38,867 bases of DNA from Thermoleophilia bacterium (GCA_019683855.1 JADGHP010000003.1:1-38867), one strand, 5' to 3'; shown: positions 7,019 to 14,479, counted from the first letter of the stretch. The notes: generated from the letters alone by a model not told the origin. Numbers and translations are program-made.

Positions 7019-7459
7019 GTGCGGCGCCTGCTCGCGCTCCTCGCGGTCGTCGTCGCCGCCGCGCCCGGCGGCGGGCTTGCGCACGCCTCCACCGGGACGG
7101 CGGCCGCCGCGCCGCAGGGGCAGCGTGCGAAGGGGCGCCTCCACGTCGTCCTGACCGCGCAGAGTCACCATCCCAAGCTCGGTCATGCGTGGACGTATCG
7201 CGTGCGCGTCACGGACGCGAAGACCGGCAAGCCCGTGGCGTGCCGCATCCACCTCCAGTTCTTCTTCGGCGGCGCGCCGGTGGGCGAGGTGGGCGTGCAC
7301 CGCGTCGCGAACGGCGTCTGGACGGAGACGATCCCCGCGAAGGGCAAGGACGCGTTCCCGCCCGCCGCGGTCGGGCAGCCGCTCGTGCTGCACGCGACGG
7401 TCACCGCGAAGGGGTACCGGACCGGGACGGCGGGCTGGAAGGTCCAAGTCGTCAGGTGA
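7019..7459 (+). CDS. Secreted beta-rich protein of unknown function (146 aa)
   Basis: Starts at GTG 7019 with a clear signal peptide: VRR, then the hydrophobic core LLALLAVVVAAA and a probable cleavage after GLAHA (about residue 23). The mature ~120 residues alternate polar and hydrophobic positions as in an Ig-like or YtkA-like beta sandwich: HPKLGHAWTYRVRVTDAKTG, a strand pair HLQFFFGG, and GYRTGTAGWKVQVV at the end. No Cys or catalytic motif is seen. Its stop overlaps the start of the ABC ATPase (GTGA), so they are co-translated; it could be an extracytoplasmic partner of that transporter. No family name is offered with confidence. Confidence 0.75.
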   Translation: MRRLLALLAVVVAAAPGGGLAHASTGTAAAAPQGQRAKGRLHVVLTAQSHHPKLGHAWTYRVRVTDAKTGKPVACRIHLQFFFGGAPVGEVGVHRVANGVWTETIPAKGKDAFPPAAVGQPLVLHATVTAKGYRTGTAGWKVQVVR

Positions 7460-8139
7460 GCGGCGCGGCGGTCGTCGTCGAGCACGTCCGCAAGAGCTTC
7501 GAGGGCGGGCGGATCCGGGCGCTCGAAGACGTCTCGCTGCGGCTCGACCCGGGCGAGCTCGTCGCGCTGACCGGGCCGTCCGGCTGCGGCAAGAGCACGC
7601 TCCTCAACCTGATCGGCGCGCTCGACCGGCCGGACGCCGGCGAGATCCACGTGGGCGGCGAGGATGTGACGCGGCTGCGCGACCCGGCCGGCTACCGCGC
7701 CGAGACCGTCGGCTTCGTGTTCCAGTTCCACAACCTGATCATGACGCTGACCGCGCTCGAGAACGTGCAGGTGCCGATGCTCGGGCGGCGCGGCCGGGCC
7801 GAGCGCGAGCGCCGCGCGGCGGAGCTGCTCGCCGAGGTCGGGCTCGCGGGGCGCGCGGACAGCTACCCGCCCACGCTCTCCGGCGGCGAGCGCCAACGCG
7901 TCGCGATCGCGCGCGCGCTGGCAAACGAGCCGCGGCTCCTGCTCGCGGACGAGCCGACGGGCGCGCTCGACTCGGAGACCGGCGCCCAGATCCTCGACCT
8001 GCTGCGGCGCCTCCGCGACGAGCACGGGACGACGATCCTGCTGGTTACGAACGACGACGCCGTCGCCGCGCAGGCCGACCGGGTCGTGCGCATCCGCGAC
8101 GGAGTGCTGACCCCCGCCGCGGACGCGCGGGCGCGCTGA
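7456..8139 (+). CDS. ABC transporter ATP-binding protein (LolD/MacB type)
   Basis: A 227-residue stand-alone ATPase with all ABC motifs: Walker A GPSGCGKSTLLNLIG (~residues 39-53), Q-loop FVFQFHNLIMTLTALENV, signature LSGGERQRVAIARAL, Walker B LLLADEPTGALDSETG and the switch region LLVTN. The H-loop His is replaced by Asn (VTND), as in several LolD/MacB-type ATPases. The sequence between Q-loop and signature is that of the mechanotransmission subgroup working with MacB/FtsX-like permeases, and such a permease (8817-9911) lies close by on the other strand. Its stop TGA abuts the stop of the converging gene (TGATCA), leaving no room for a terminator. Confidence 0.92.
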   Translation: MSGAAVVVEHVRKSFEGGRIRALEDVSLRLDPGELVALTGPSGCGKSTLLNLIGALDRPDAGEIHVGGEDVTRLRDPAGYRAETVGFVFQFHNLIMTLTALENVQVPMLGRRGRAERERRAAELLAEVGLAGRADSYPPTLSGGERQRVAIARALANEPRLLLADEPTGALDSETGAQILDLLRRLRDEHGTTILLVTNDDAVAAQADRVVRIRDGVLTPAADARAR

Positions 8140-8781
8140 TCAGTCGCGTCCCGCGAGCGCGACCGCGCGGTCCGCGAGCGTCTTCGCGCCGCGCTCGAAG
8201 TCCGCGATCGCGGCGGCGAGGTCGCTCCGCGCTGCGCGGAGCTGGTCGAGCTGCTTGGAGAGGTACGCCGCCTGCGCCGCGACGTAGCCGGCGTCGAGCT
8301 GGGCAGTCGGCGTGGAGGTGAGGTACGACGCCAGCGTCTTCAGCTCGCCGGCGAGCTTGTCGACGCTGTCGCCGACGGCTGCCGTCCCCGCGGAGACCGA
8401 GTCCGCGGACCGCCCCGTCGCGACGAGCCCGGCGGCGAGCGCCGCCGACTCGCGCGAGACGCGTCGCGCCGCCGCGGCCGCGGCCGCTCGCTCCCGGCGG
8501 GCGCGGGCGAGCTCCGCCTTCACGCGCGCCAGCGTCGCGCTCAGCGTGTGGTTGCGCGCGGTCATCCGCGCGAGCGCGGCCTGCGCGGAGGAGCCCCGCT
8601 CCGCCTGGTGGCGCCAGCCGATCGAGAAGCCGGCGGCGCTCGCCAGCGCGCCGCAGACGAACGCGGCCGCGACGAGCGCCCAGGCAAGGCGCGGCAGCCC
8701 GTGCCGCCGCCGCGCCGGGACGGCGCGCGCGGGCATCCGGATCCCGTCGCCGAGCGGCCAGCCGGTGGTGCCGCGACTCAC
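8140..8781 (-). CDS. Membrane-anchored coiled-coil protein, unknown function
   Basis: Not a known family to me. A basic N terminus (PARAVPARRRHGLPR) precedes one hydrophobic helix (LAWALVAAAFVCGALASAAG). A long Ala/Arg/Glu-rich helical region follows, with heptad-like spacing (LARVKAELARARRERAAAA and, near the end, KQLDQLRAARSDLAAAIADF). The likely topology is a single membrane anchor with an extracytoplasmic coiled coil, reminiscent of adaptor proteins but with no recognisable HlyD/MacA beta domain. GTG 8781 gives 213 residues; ATG 8736 (198 residues) is equally possible because neither has a clear ribosome site. It follows the MacB-like permease gene by 35 bases and probably shares its mRNA. 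Confidence 0.7.
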   Translation of the reverse strand: MSRGTTGWPLGDGIRMPARAVPARRRHGLPRLAWALVAAAFVCGALASAAGFSIGWRHQAERGSSAQAALARMTARNHTLSATLARVKAELARARRERAAAAAAARRVSRESAALAAGLVATGRSADSVSAGTAAVGDSVDKLAGELKTLASYLTSTPTAQLDAGYVAAQAAYLSKQLDQLRAARSDLAAAIADFERGAKTLADRAVALAGRD

Positions 8782-8816
8782 GGAGGGGCGCTTCGACGCC
8801 GCTCCCGGGGCTCCTC

Positions 8817-9911
8817 CTACTCGCGGCGCAGCGCCTCGATCGGGCTCAGCCGCAGCGCGCGCCAGGCGGGGTAGACGGCGCCGATGATCCCGACGCCGAG
8901 GGCGAACGCGAGCCCCCAAGCGAAGACGCCGGCGGTGAAGCGCGGCGAGACGAGGGTGGAGAGGCCGGTGCGCGTCGTGAACAGGTGGGCAGCGAGCAGC
9001 CCGAGCGCGAGCCCGAGCGCGAGCGCGACGAGCGCGATCCCGACCGCCTCGCTCACGATCAGGAGCGCGATCCGCCGGCCCGACCAGCCGACCGCGCGCA
9101 GGATCCCGATCTCGCGCACCCGCTCGAACACCGACATCGCCATCGTGTTGGTGACGCCGATCCCGCCGACGATGAGGGCGAGCACCGAGATCACCCAGCC
9201 GACGTCGATCACGAGCCGCGAGGAGGTGTCCACCTTCACCGCCTGGCCCGGCTCCACGATCGCGGTGATCCCGTACCGGCGCTCGAGCCGGCTCGCCACC
9301 GCCTGGGGGCGCGCGCCGAGCGCCACGGTGACCGCGATCGTCGTCACCTCGCCGGGTCGCTTCGCGAGCGTCTGCACCGTCGGCAGGGGCAGGACGACGC
9401 CCTGGTCCTCGAAGCGGTCGCCGCTGTGGAAGACGCCGGAGACGCGGAAGCGCCGACCCGCGATCCCGAGCGTCGAGCCGGGCCGCGCGTGGAACGTGCG
9501 CGCCGCCGCGTCGCCGACGAGCGCAGCGCTGCGGTCGCCGGCGAGGAGGGTCAGTCGCCGCGCCGGGAACTCGTCCGGGGCGAGCCCGAACACGAGCGAG
9601 GACTGCCGTCCCTGCACGCTCGTCACCAGCAGGTAGATCCGCGCGGTCTGCGCGACCCCCGGCTCGCGGGCGATCTTCGTCTCGAGGCTCTCGGGCAGGA
9701 GCGAGCGCGTGGCGTCCGAGACGCCGCTCTGGAAGAGCCCGAAGTCGGCCCGGCCGAGGTGGATGAGGTCGCCCGCCGTCTGCTCCACGCCGGCGGAGAT
9801 CGAGAGCAGCGCGACGATCAGCCCGACGCCGAGCGCGACGCCTGCTGAAGTGAGCAGCGTCCGCACCGGCCGCCGCAGCAGGTTCTTCCGGACGAGCCCG
9901 ACCCAGGTCAC
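8817..9911 (-). CDS. MacB/FtsX-like ABC transporter permease
   Basis: A 364-residue permease with the MacB/LolE layout: an N-terminal helix (TLLTSAGVALGVGLIVALLS, ~residues 19-38), a large extracytoplasmic domain (~45-230) and three C-terminal helices within ~235-355. The FtsX signature is strong: IGVTNTMAMSVFERVREIGI, LRAVGWSGRRIALLI and PAWRALRLSPIEALR at the end. Members use ATP hydrolysis to move or extract lipoproteins, peptides or lipids at the membrane surface rather than for classical transport. Starts at GTG 9911 with a CATGAT -10 hexamer six bases upstream. The only ATPase gene nearby (7456-8139) is convergent, so the two halves would be expressed from separate promoters. Confidence 0.9.
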   Translation of the reverse strand: MTWVGLVRKNLLRRPVRTLLTSAGVALGVGLIVALLSISAGVEQTAGDLIHLGRADFGLFQSGVSDATRSLLPESLETKIAREPGVAQTARIYLLVTSVQGRQSSLVFGLAPDEFPARRLTLLAGDRSAALVGDAAARTFHARPGSTLGIAGRRFRVSGVFHSGDRFEDQGVVLPLPTVQTLAKRPGEVTTIAVTVALGARPQAVASRLERRYGITAIVEPGQAVKVDTSSRLVIDVGWVISVLALIVGGIGVTNTMAMSVFERVREIGILRAVGWSGRRIALLIVSEAVGIALVALALGLALGLLAAHLFTTRTGLSTLVSPRFTAGVFAWGLAFALGVGIIGAVYPAWRALRLSPIEALRRE

Positions 9912-9917
9912 GCGCAG

Positions 9918-9923
9918 ATCATG
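9918..9923 (-). promoter_or_regulatory. -10 box CATGAT of the permease gene (leaderless start)
   Basis: On the minus strand CATGAT is followed by six bases and GTG 9911. It is divergent from the Mrp promoter about 50 bases away. Confidence 0.4.
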
Positions 9924-9969
9924 GCGTTCCTGCGCGACGGCTGCCCGTCGCAGGCGGGCCCCGAGCCGC

Positions 9970-9975
9970 TACGCT
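9970..9975 (+). promoter_or_regulatory. -10 box TACGCT of the mrp gene (leaderless start)
   Basis: TACGCT is followed by six bases and ATG 9982; there is no Shine-Dalgarno sequence. Confidence 0.5.
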
Positions 9976-9981
9976 CGACCC

Positions 9982-11061
9982 ATGGAGCCGACGCGCGAGA
10001 GGGTCCTCGAGGCGCTCGAGCAGGTGATCGACCCGGAGCTGCGGCGTCCGGTCACCGAGCTCGACATGGTGCGCGACGTCGAGATCCGCGACGGCGTCGT
10101 CTCCCTGACGGTCGTGCTGACGGTCGCCGGCTGTCCGCTCCGCAACTCGTTCCAGGAGCAGGTCGCGCGGGTGCTCGCCGACGTGCCCGGCGTCGCCGGC
10201 GTCGAGCTCTCGTTCGCCGTGATGACGCCCGAGGAGCGGCAGGCGCTGACCGCCAAATTGCGAGGCGGGACGAGCCAGCGCGACGACACCGCGATTCGCC
10301 TGCCGGAGAGCTGCCGTGTGATCGCGGTCGCGAGCGGCAAGGGCGGCGTCGGCAAGTCGTCGCTCGCCGCGAACCTCGCGGTCGCGTTCTCGCAGCTCGG
10401 CCACCAGGTCGGCGTGCTCGACGCCGACGTCTACGGCCACTCGATCCCGCACATCCTCGGCATCCACCAGAAGCCGATCGCCGTCGACCGGATGATCGTC
10501 CCGCCGGTCAAAGACGACCTGAAGCTGATGTCGATCGGCTTCTTCCTCGAGCGCAACGAGCCGGTGATGTGGCGCGGCCCGATGCTGCACCGCGCCCTCG
10601 AGCAGTTCCTCACCGACGTGCACTGGGGCGAGCTGGACGTGCTCGTCGTCGACATGCCTCCCGGCACCGGCGACGTCTCGATCTCGCTCGGCCAGCTCCT
10701 GCCGCGGGCCGAGGTCGTCGTCGTGACGACCCCGCAGAAGCTGGCGCAGGACGTAGCCGCGCGGGCCGCGTCGATGGCGCGCAAGACGAACATGCGCCTC
10801 CTGGGCGTGGTCGAGAACATGAGCGGCGACGTGTTCGGCGCTGGCGGGGGCGAGACGCTCGCGGCCTCGCTCGGGGTGCCGCTGCTCGGCACGGTGCCGC
10901 TCGACCCGCTGCTGCGGGAGCAGGGAGACCTGGGCGCTCCGATCGTGGGCGCCCAGCCGGAGGCGGCGTCGGCGCGGGCGATCGTCTCGATCGCGGAGGC
11001 GATCGAGGCGCTGCGGCGCGAGCCGAGCGGGACCGTCCGCTCGCTGCCGCTCGTCGGCTGA
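9982..11061 (+). CDS. mrp: Mrp/ApbC-type P-loop ATPase, Fe-S cluster carrier family
   Basis: A cytoplasmic ATPase of 359 residues in the Mrp/NBP35 family, thought to carry Fe-S clusters to apo-enzymes. Residues ~1-85 form the MIP18 (DUF59) domain (VIDPELRRPVTELDMVRDV, AGCPLRNSF). Residues ~108-345 form the ATPase with the deviant Walker A SGKGGVGKSSLAANLA, VLDADVYGHSIPHILG, and DMPPGTGDVSISLGQL. The cluster-binding CxxC, normally after ENMS, is absent: the sequence reads VVENMSGDVFGAGGG. Several actinobacterial Mrp proteins also lack it, so the carrier function here is inferred. It heads a + strand group with an NTF2-like protein and a HAD phosphatase. Confidence 0.93.
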   Translation: MEPTRERVLEALEQVIDPELRRPVTELDMVRDVEIRDGVVSLTVVLTVAGCPLRNSFQEQVARVLADVPGVAGVELSFAVMTPEERQALTAKLRGGTSQRDDTAIRLPESCRVIAVASGKGGVGKSSLAANLAVAFSQLGHQVGVLDADVYGHSIPHILGIHQKPIAVDRMIVPPVKDDLKLMSIGFFLERNEPVMWRGPMLHRALEQFLTDVHWGELDVLVVDMPPGTGDVSISLGQLLPRAEVVVVTTPQKLAQDVAARAASMARKTNMRLLGVVENMSGDVFGAGGGETLAASLGVPLLGTVPLDPLLREQGDLGAPIVGAQPEAASARAIVSIAEAIEALRREPSGTVRSLPLVG

Positions 11062-11062
11062 G

Positions 11063-11455
11063 ATGGCGCGCGGGAGCGGGAACGTCCAGGCCGTGCTCGA
11101 GGCGTACGAGCTCGCCCGTCGCGGCGACCACCGGACGCTGCGTGCGCGGCTCGCCGACGACGCGACGTGGCATCCCGCCCGCGAGGGCGCGTGGAACCCC
11201 TGCCGCGACGCCGACCAGATCGTGCGCACCCTCCTCTGGCGCGCGACCGCGAACGGGCTTCGTCCCGGCGAGACGATCGACCTGGGCGACCGCGTGCTCG
11301 TTCGCTTGCACGGCCGGCGCCTGGATCGGCTCGGCGGCCGCGGGCTCGTGCCGAAGCTGTTCCAGATCGTCGTGCTGCGCGACGGGAAGATCGTCAGCCT
11401 GCGCGACTACGCGAGGCGCGAGGAGGCGCTCGCCGCCGCCGGGCTCGCGGGCTGA
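11063..11455 (+). CDS. NTF2-like/SnoaL-type domain protein
   Basis: A 130-residue protein with the helix-then-cone layout of the NTF2-like superfamily: VQAVLEAYELARRGDHRTLR, LRARLADDATWHPAREGAWN, then strands ETIDLGDRVLVRLHG and KLFQIVVLRDGKIVSLRDY. The last block (a regular strand with DGKI followed by DY) is typical of SnoaL-like proteins, which range from enzymes to ligand-binding proteins, so no reaction is assigned. ATG 11063 lies one base after the mrp stop codon (TGAGATG), implying co-expression. Confidence 0.8.
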   Translation: MARGSGNVQAVLEAYELARRGDHRTLRARLADDATWHPAREGAWNPCRDADQIVRTLLWRATANGLRPGETIDLGDRVLVRLHGRRLDRLGGRGLVPKLFQIVVLRDGKIVSLRDYARREEALAAAGLAG

Positions 11456-11461
11456 GCCGCC

Positions 11462-12226
11462 GTGGCCGCCGCGGCGTTCTTCGACCTCGACCGGACGCTT
11501 CTGCGGCGCTCCTCGGCGCTCGCGCTCGCCGGCTCGTTCCGGGAGCGCGGGCTGATCTCGCGGCGCACGCTCGCGAAGGCGGCGGCTTGGCAGCTCCTGT
11601 TCGTCGCCCGCGGCGCGAGCCACGAGGCGGTGCGGCGCGGCGCCGAGGAAGGCGTGCGCGTGCTCGAGGGCTTCACGCCCGCGGAGATGCGCATCCTCGT
11701 CGCCGACGCGATGGACCGCGTCCTGCGCCCGCTCGTCTACGCGGAGCCGCTCGAGCTCGCCGAGCGGCACCGCCGCCGCGGCGAGCGCGTCTACATCGTG
11801 TCCGCGACGTTGCAGGAGATCGTGCAGGCGATCGCGGACGACCTCGGCTTCGACGGCGCGCTCGGGACGGTGTGCGAGGTGCGGGACGGGCGCTACACCG
11901 GCCGCACGGAGCGCGCGCTGCACGCGGAGGCGAAGGCGGAGTCCGTGCGCGAGCTCGCCACGGCCGAGGGGCTCGACCTGGCGGCGTGCACCGCGTACTC
12001 CGACAGCCACACCGACCTGCCCTTCCTCGAGGCGGTCGGCAGGCCGGTGGCGGTCAACCCGGATCGGACGCTGCGCGCGATCGCCGCCGAGCGCGGGTGG
12101 CCCGTGCTCGAGTTCCGGGCTCGCGCCTACCCGCGAGCGCGGCGGCTCCCTCCGGCGCTGCTCGGGCTGCCGGTGCTCGCGGGCGCCGCGGTCGTCGTGC
12201 ACGGGGCGAGACGGCGTGGACGCTGA
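11462..12226 (+). CDS. HAD-superfamily subfamily IB phosphatase
   Basis: A 254-residue phosphatase like SerB or the IB hydrolases fused in phospholipid synthesis enzymes. Motif I is FFDLDRTLLRRSS at residues ~6-18 (nucleophile and acid/base Asp). The central helices hold a typical IB cap. Motif II is VYIVSATLQEIVQ. Motif III/IV is AYSDSHTDLPFLEAVGRPVA, with the Lys motif probably in HAEAKAESVREL. A hydrophobic stretch near the C terminus (LLGLPVLAGAAVVVHG) suggests a membrane-associated tail. The start GTG 11462 lies six bases after the preceding stop. Substrate is not identifiable; phosphoserine and lysophosphatidate-like compounds are possibilities. Confidence 0.88.
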   Translation: MAAAAFFDLDRTLLRRSSALALAGSFRERGLISRRTLAKAAAWQLLFVARGASHEAVRRGAEEGVRVLEGFTPAEMRILVADAMDRVLRPLVYAEPLELAERHRRRGERVYIVSATLQEIVQAIADDLGFDGALGTVCEVRDGRYTGRTERALHAEAKAESVRELATAEGLDLAACTAYSDSHTDLPFLEAVGRPVAVNPDRTLRAIAAERGWPVLEFRARAYPRARRLPPALLGLPVLAGAAVVVHGARRRGR

Positions 12227-12452
12227 GGAGGCGCTGGCGCGGCTCGGGGCGCTCGGCTTCTCGGCCGAGGCCGCGCGGGCGCTGTGGGAGCACTTCGACG
12301 CCGCCGAGCGGCGCGGCAAGCCCGGTCACGGCCACGCGCGGATCCCCTGGCTGGAGCGCCTCGACGGCTTCGACCCGCTCGCGGAGCCGCGCCTGCTGGA
12401 GGAGAAGGCCGGCTTTCAGCGTTGGCACGGAAACGGCGCGGTCGGCTACCCA
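12216..12452 (+). pseudogene. 5' fragment of an Ldh_2-family malate/lactate dehydrogenase gene
   Basis: Starts at GTG 12216, overlapping the HAD gene by 11 bases, and encodes 79 residues that look like the N terminus of the Ldh_2 (YlbC/MdhG-type) NAD(P)-dependent dehydrogenases: an N-terminal helix pair, GKPGHGHARIPWLERL with the family's GHxxxR segment, then EEKAGFQRWHGNGAVGY. Complete members have about 330-350 residues. Family resemblance ends at codon 78-79, one base before repeat copy B begins. The frame stays open beyond, but its product is Arg/Ser-rich and antisense to the DUF1028 gene, so it is not the rest of the enzyme. The missing 3' part is not elsewhere in the window. I infer a gene truncated by a deletion or rearrangement at the repeat. 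Confidence 0.65.
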
Positions 12453-12453
12453 T

Positions 12454-12486
12454 GGACACGTCCGGGAACAGGTACCGGACGTGTCC
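12454..12486. repeat. Palindromic GGACRYGTCC element, copy B
   Basis: A perfect 12-base inverted repeat, GGACACGTCCGG (12454-12465) and CCGGACGTGTCC (12475-12486), around a 9-base loop GAACAGGTA. Copy C has the same 12-9-12 design with a different loop. It lies between the truncated Ldh_2 gene and the convergent DUF1028 gene and would form a strong hairpin in either RNA. Confidence 0.85.
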
Positions 12487-12529
12487 CGAGAAGACAGTGC
12501 GCCGCGGGCGTCCGGCTCCCACCCGCGAG

Positions 12530-13381
12530 CTACGTCGCCTCGCGCAGCGCCTCGAGGACGACCGGGTCGATCGCCTCGGCGCCGTCGACACGCTCCTCGA
12601 GGTTCTCGACGCCCGCCCAGCGATCGAGCGCCTCGGTCAGCTCGCCCTCGTAGCCGAGGCGCGCCAGCCGCTCGCGCAGCTCCGCGGCCAGCGTCGCGTC
12701 GACCGCGATCCAGTCCTCGCGCGGGGTGACCCCGAAGAGGCGCTGGTGGATCGCGTACAGGCGGCGCAGCTCGTCGATCGGCCGCTCGTGGTCGTCCACG
12801 CGCAGGTCGACGACGATGTCCGAGAGGCCCGCGTAGCCGCCGTTGCGCCGTACGACGAGCAGCGAGGCCGACTGCTGGCCGCGCCGGTCGCCGCCTGCCG
12901 CCTGCGCGGCGGCCAGGCAGGCGAGCAGCCGTTCCGCGAGCGGCAGCCGCGTCCCCTCGAAGGTCGCCGCCAGCGCGTCCACGGTCTTCGGGCCGACGAG
13001 GATGTTTCCCTGCGCCGCGTAGCAGGGACCGTTCCGGTGGCCCGCCCATTCGAGGCAGCCGGAGCCGGTCCAGCTCGCACTCCGGCCCTGTCCGTCGACG
13101 ACGCCGAGCTGGCGCTCGTCGCGTCCCTCATCGGCCGCGACGAGGCGCTTCACCACCTCGTCCGCCGCGAGCCCCTGCCGCAGCAGCGCCAGCCCGTCGG
13201 GCCCGTAGCGGGGGTTCGCGTAGGCCTGGGTGGCGAGCGCGCCCACCTGCGGCTCCGCCCACGGGACGACAGAGCCGACGGCGAGGAACTTCGACTGCAC
13301 CGCGACGCCCCACTCCTGCGCCTCGAGGTCGCAAGCCGCGATCGAGTACGTGGCGACGAGCGGGGCGCGCCGGTCAGCCAT
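12530..13381 (-). CDS. DUF1028 family protein (Ntn-hydrolase-like)
   Basis: A 283-residue protein. Residues ~8-215 match DUF1028: ATYSIAACDLEAQEWGVAVQ, KFLAVGSVVPWAEPQVGALA, the QAYANPRYGPDGLALL segment, and a DRRGQQSASLLVVR block. The family is predicted to have the Ntn-hydrolase fold, with the nucleophile near the N terminus; its substrate is unknown. The last ~70 residues (PREDWIAVDATLAAELRERL onward) form a small helical domain seen at the C terminus of many members and sometimes called peptidoglycan-binding-like. ATG 13381 overlaps the stop of the upstream 93-residue gene by eight bases, so it is the last gene of a three-gene unit. Confidence 0.87.
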   Translation of the reverse strand: MADRRAPLVATYSIAACDLEAQEWGVAVQSKFLAVGSVVPWAEPQVGALATQAYANPRYGPDGLALLRQGLAADEVVKRLVAADEGRDERQLGVVDGQGRSASWTGSGCLEWAGHRNGPCYAAQGNILVGPKTVDALAATFEGTRLPLAERLLACLAAAQAAGGDRRGQQSASLLVVRRNGGYAGLSDIVVDLRVDDHERPIDELRRLYAIHQRLFGVTPREDWIAVDATLAAELRERLARLGYEGELTEALDRWAGVENLEERVDGAEAIDPVVLEALREAT

Positions 13382-13655
13382 AGGTCAGCTCCGTCAGGTC
13401 GAGCTCGAGCAGGTCGCGCCGCTCGGCGGGCACGAGGACGCACGCCACCTCGGGCCGGGCGAGCGCCCCCTTCACCTGCTCGGCCGAGGACGCGCGCGCG
13501 ACGACGGGGCGCCCCTGCTCGAAGGCGGCGCGCAGCGCGTCGACGTCGCGCACGTCGTCGACGACGAGCGCCTCGTCGACCGGGACGGCGGGGTCGCCCT
13601 CCACGGCCAGCTCGGGCACCCGGCGCCCGCTCGCTCCCCACCAGCGCTCCCTCAT
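13374..13655 (-). CDS. Protein of unknown function (93 aa)
   Basis: I do not recognise this protein. It starts at ATG 13655, 13 bases after the UPF0173 gene, and its end overlaps the DUF1028 start. The N terminus MRERWWGASGRR is aromatic and basic; the rest is acidic with regular alpha/beta alternation (EALVVDDVRDVDALRAAFEQ, VACVLVPAERRDLLELDL), suggesting a small Rossmann-like or RNase P p30-like fold. No signal peptide, membrane helix, Cys pair or known active-site motif is visible. Its tight coupling on both sides argues that it is real. Confidence 0.65.
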   Translation of the reverse strand: MRERWWGASGRRVPELAVEGDPAVPVDEALVVDDVRDVDALRAAFEQGRPVVARASSAEQVKGALARPEVACVLVPAERRDLLELDLTELTYG

Positions 13656-13668
13656 CGAGCCTCTGCGC

Positions 13669-14364
13669 TCACACCGCGACCGAGTCGCCGGGCTCGATCC
13701 GCTCGACCTGCGCGTCGGGGGCGAGCTCCTGCAGCTGCTCCGGCCGGCCGGTGAGCACCGGGAACGTGCCCCAGTGGCAGGGGACGCAGCGCTTGACGCC
13801 GAGCAGCTCGAGCGCGACCGCGGCCTCGCGCGGCCCCATCGTGTAGTGGTCGCCGATCGGCAGGATCGCCACGTCGGGCCGGTAGATCCGCCCGATCAGC
13901 TGCATGTCGCCGAAGACGCACGTGTCCCCGGCGAAGTAGAGCTTCGTGCCGTTCTCGACCTCGACCACGATCCCGCACGGCTCGCCGGCGTAGCTGCCGT
14001 CCGGCGCGGAGCTCGAGTGGTGGGCGTTCGTGAGCGTGAGCTTGACGCCGTCCACGTCGACGGTGCCGCCCTTGTTCGGGTCGCGCAGGTTGTCGGCCGG
14101 GACCCCCTGCTTGCCGAGCCAGCCGGCGAGCTCCACCTGGGCGACGACCGTGCAGCCGTGCTTGCGCGCCAGCTCGACGGTGTCGCCGACGTGGTCGCCG
14201 TGACCGTGCGTGACCGCGATCACGTCCACACGCTCCGGCTCCTGCTCGGCGTCGGGGCACTTCGGGTTCCCGTGCAGGAACGGGTCGACGTAGACCCGCT
14301 TGCCGCCGGGGGTGTCGATGCGGAAGGAAGCGTGGCCGAGCCACGTGAGCGTCGTGTCCGCCAT
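13669..14364 (-). CDS. Metallo-beta-lactamase-fold hydrolase (UPF0173 type)
   Basis: A 231-residue cytoplasmic metal-dependent hydrolase. It begins with LTWLGHASFRIDTPGGKRVY, the characteristic UPF0173 start, has the zinc motif THGHGDHVGDTVELA (HxHxDH), a third His region NAHHSSSAPDGS, LYFAGDTCVFGD with the bridging Asp, and a final His in CVPCHWGTFPVLTGRP. Members are predicted hydrolases of unknown natural substrate. ATG 14364 has an ideal ribosome site, AAAGGAG, six bases upstream, unlike the leaderless genes nearby; a TACGCT hexamer at 14410-14415 on the minus strand is a candidate -10, giving a short leader. It heads the unit with the 93-residue protein and the DUF1028 protein. Confidence 0.88.
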   Translation of the reverse strand: MADTTLTWLGHASFRIDTPGGKRVYVDPFLHGNPKCPDAEQEPERVDVIAVTHGHGDHVGDTVELARKHGCTVVAQVELAGWLGKQGVPADNLRDPNKGGTVDVDGVKLTLTNAHHSSSAPDGSYAGEPCGIVVEVENGTKLYFAGDTCVFGDMQLIGRIYRPDVAILPIGDHYTMGPREAAVALELLGVKRCVPCHWGTFPVLTGRPEQLQELAPDAQVERIEPGDSVAV

Positions 14365-14479
14365 CGTCTTCTCCTTTGCGTCGGAGCGGTTGCCGGGATT
14401 CGAGCCGCGAGCGTAACGAAGCGCTCGCTGGTTGCGCCGCGGGGAGGATCGTCCGGTCCGGGGGCGAACCTGTGCGCAG

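Noticed and set aside
14385-14425. GATTCGAGCC resembling a tRNA T-loop on either strand.
   Set aside because: No matching acceptor, D or anticodon arms could be folded around it.
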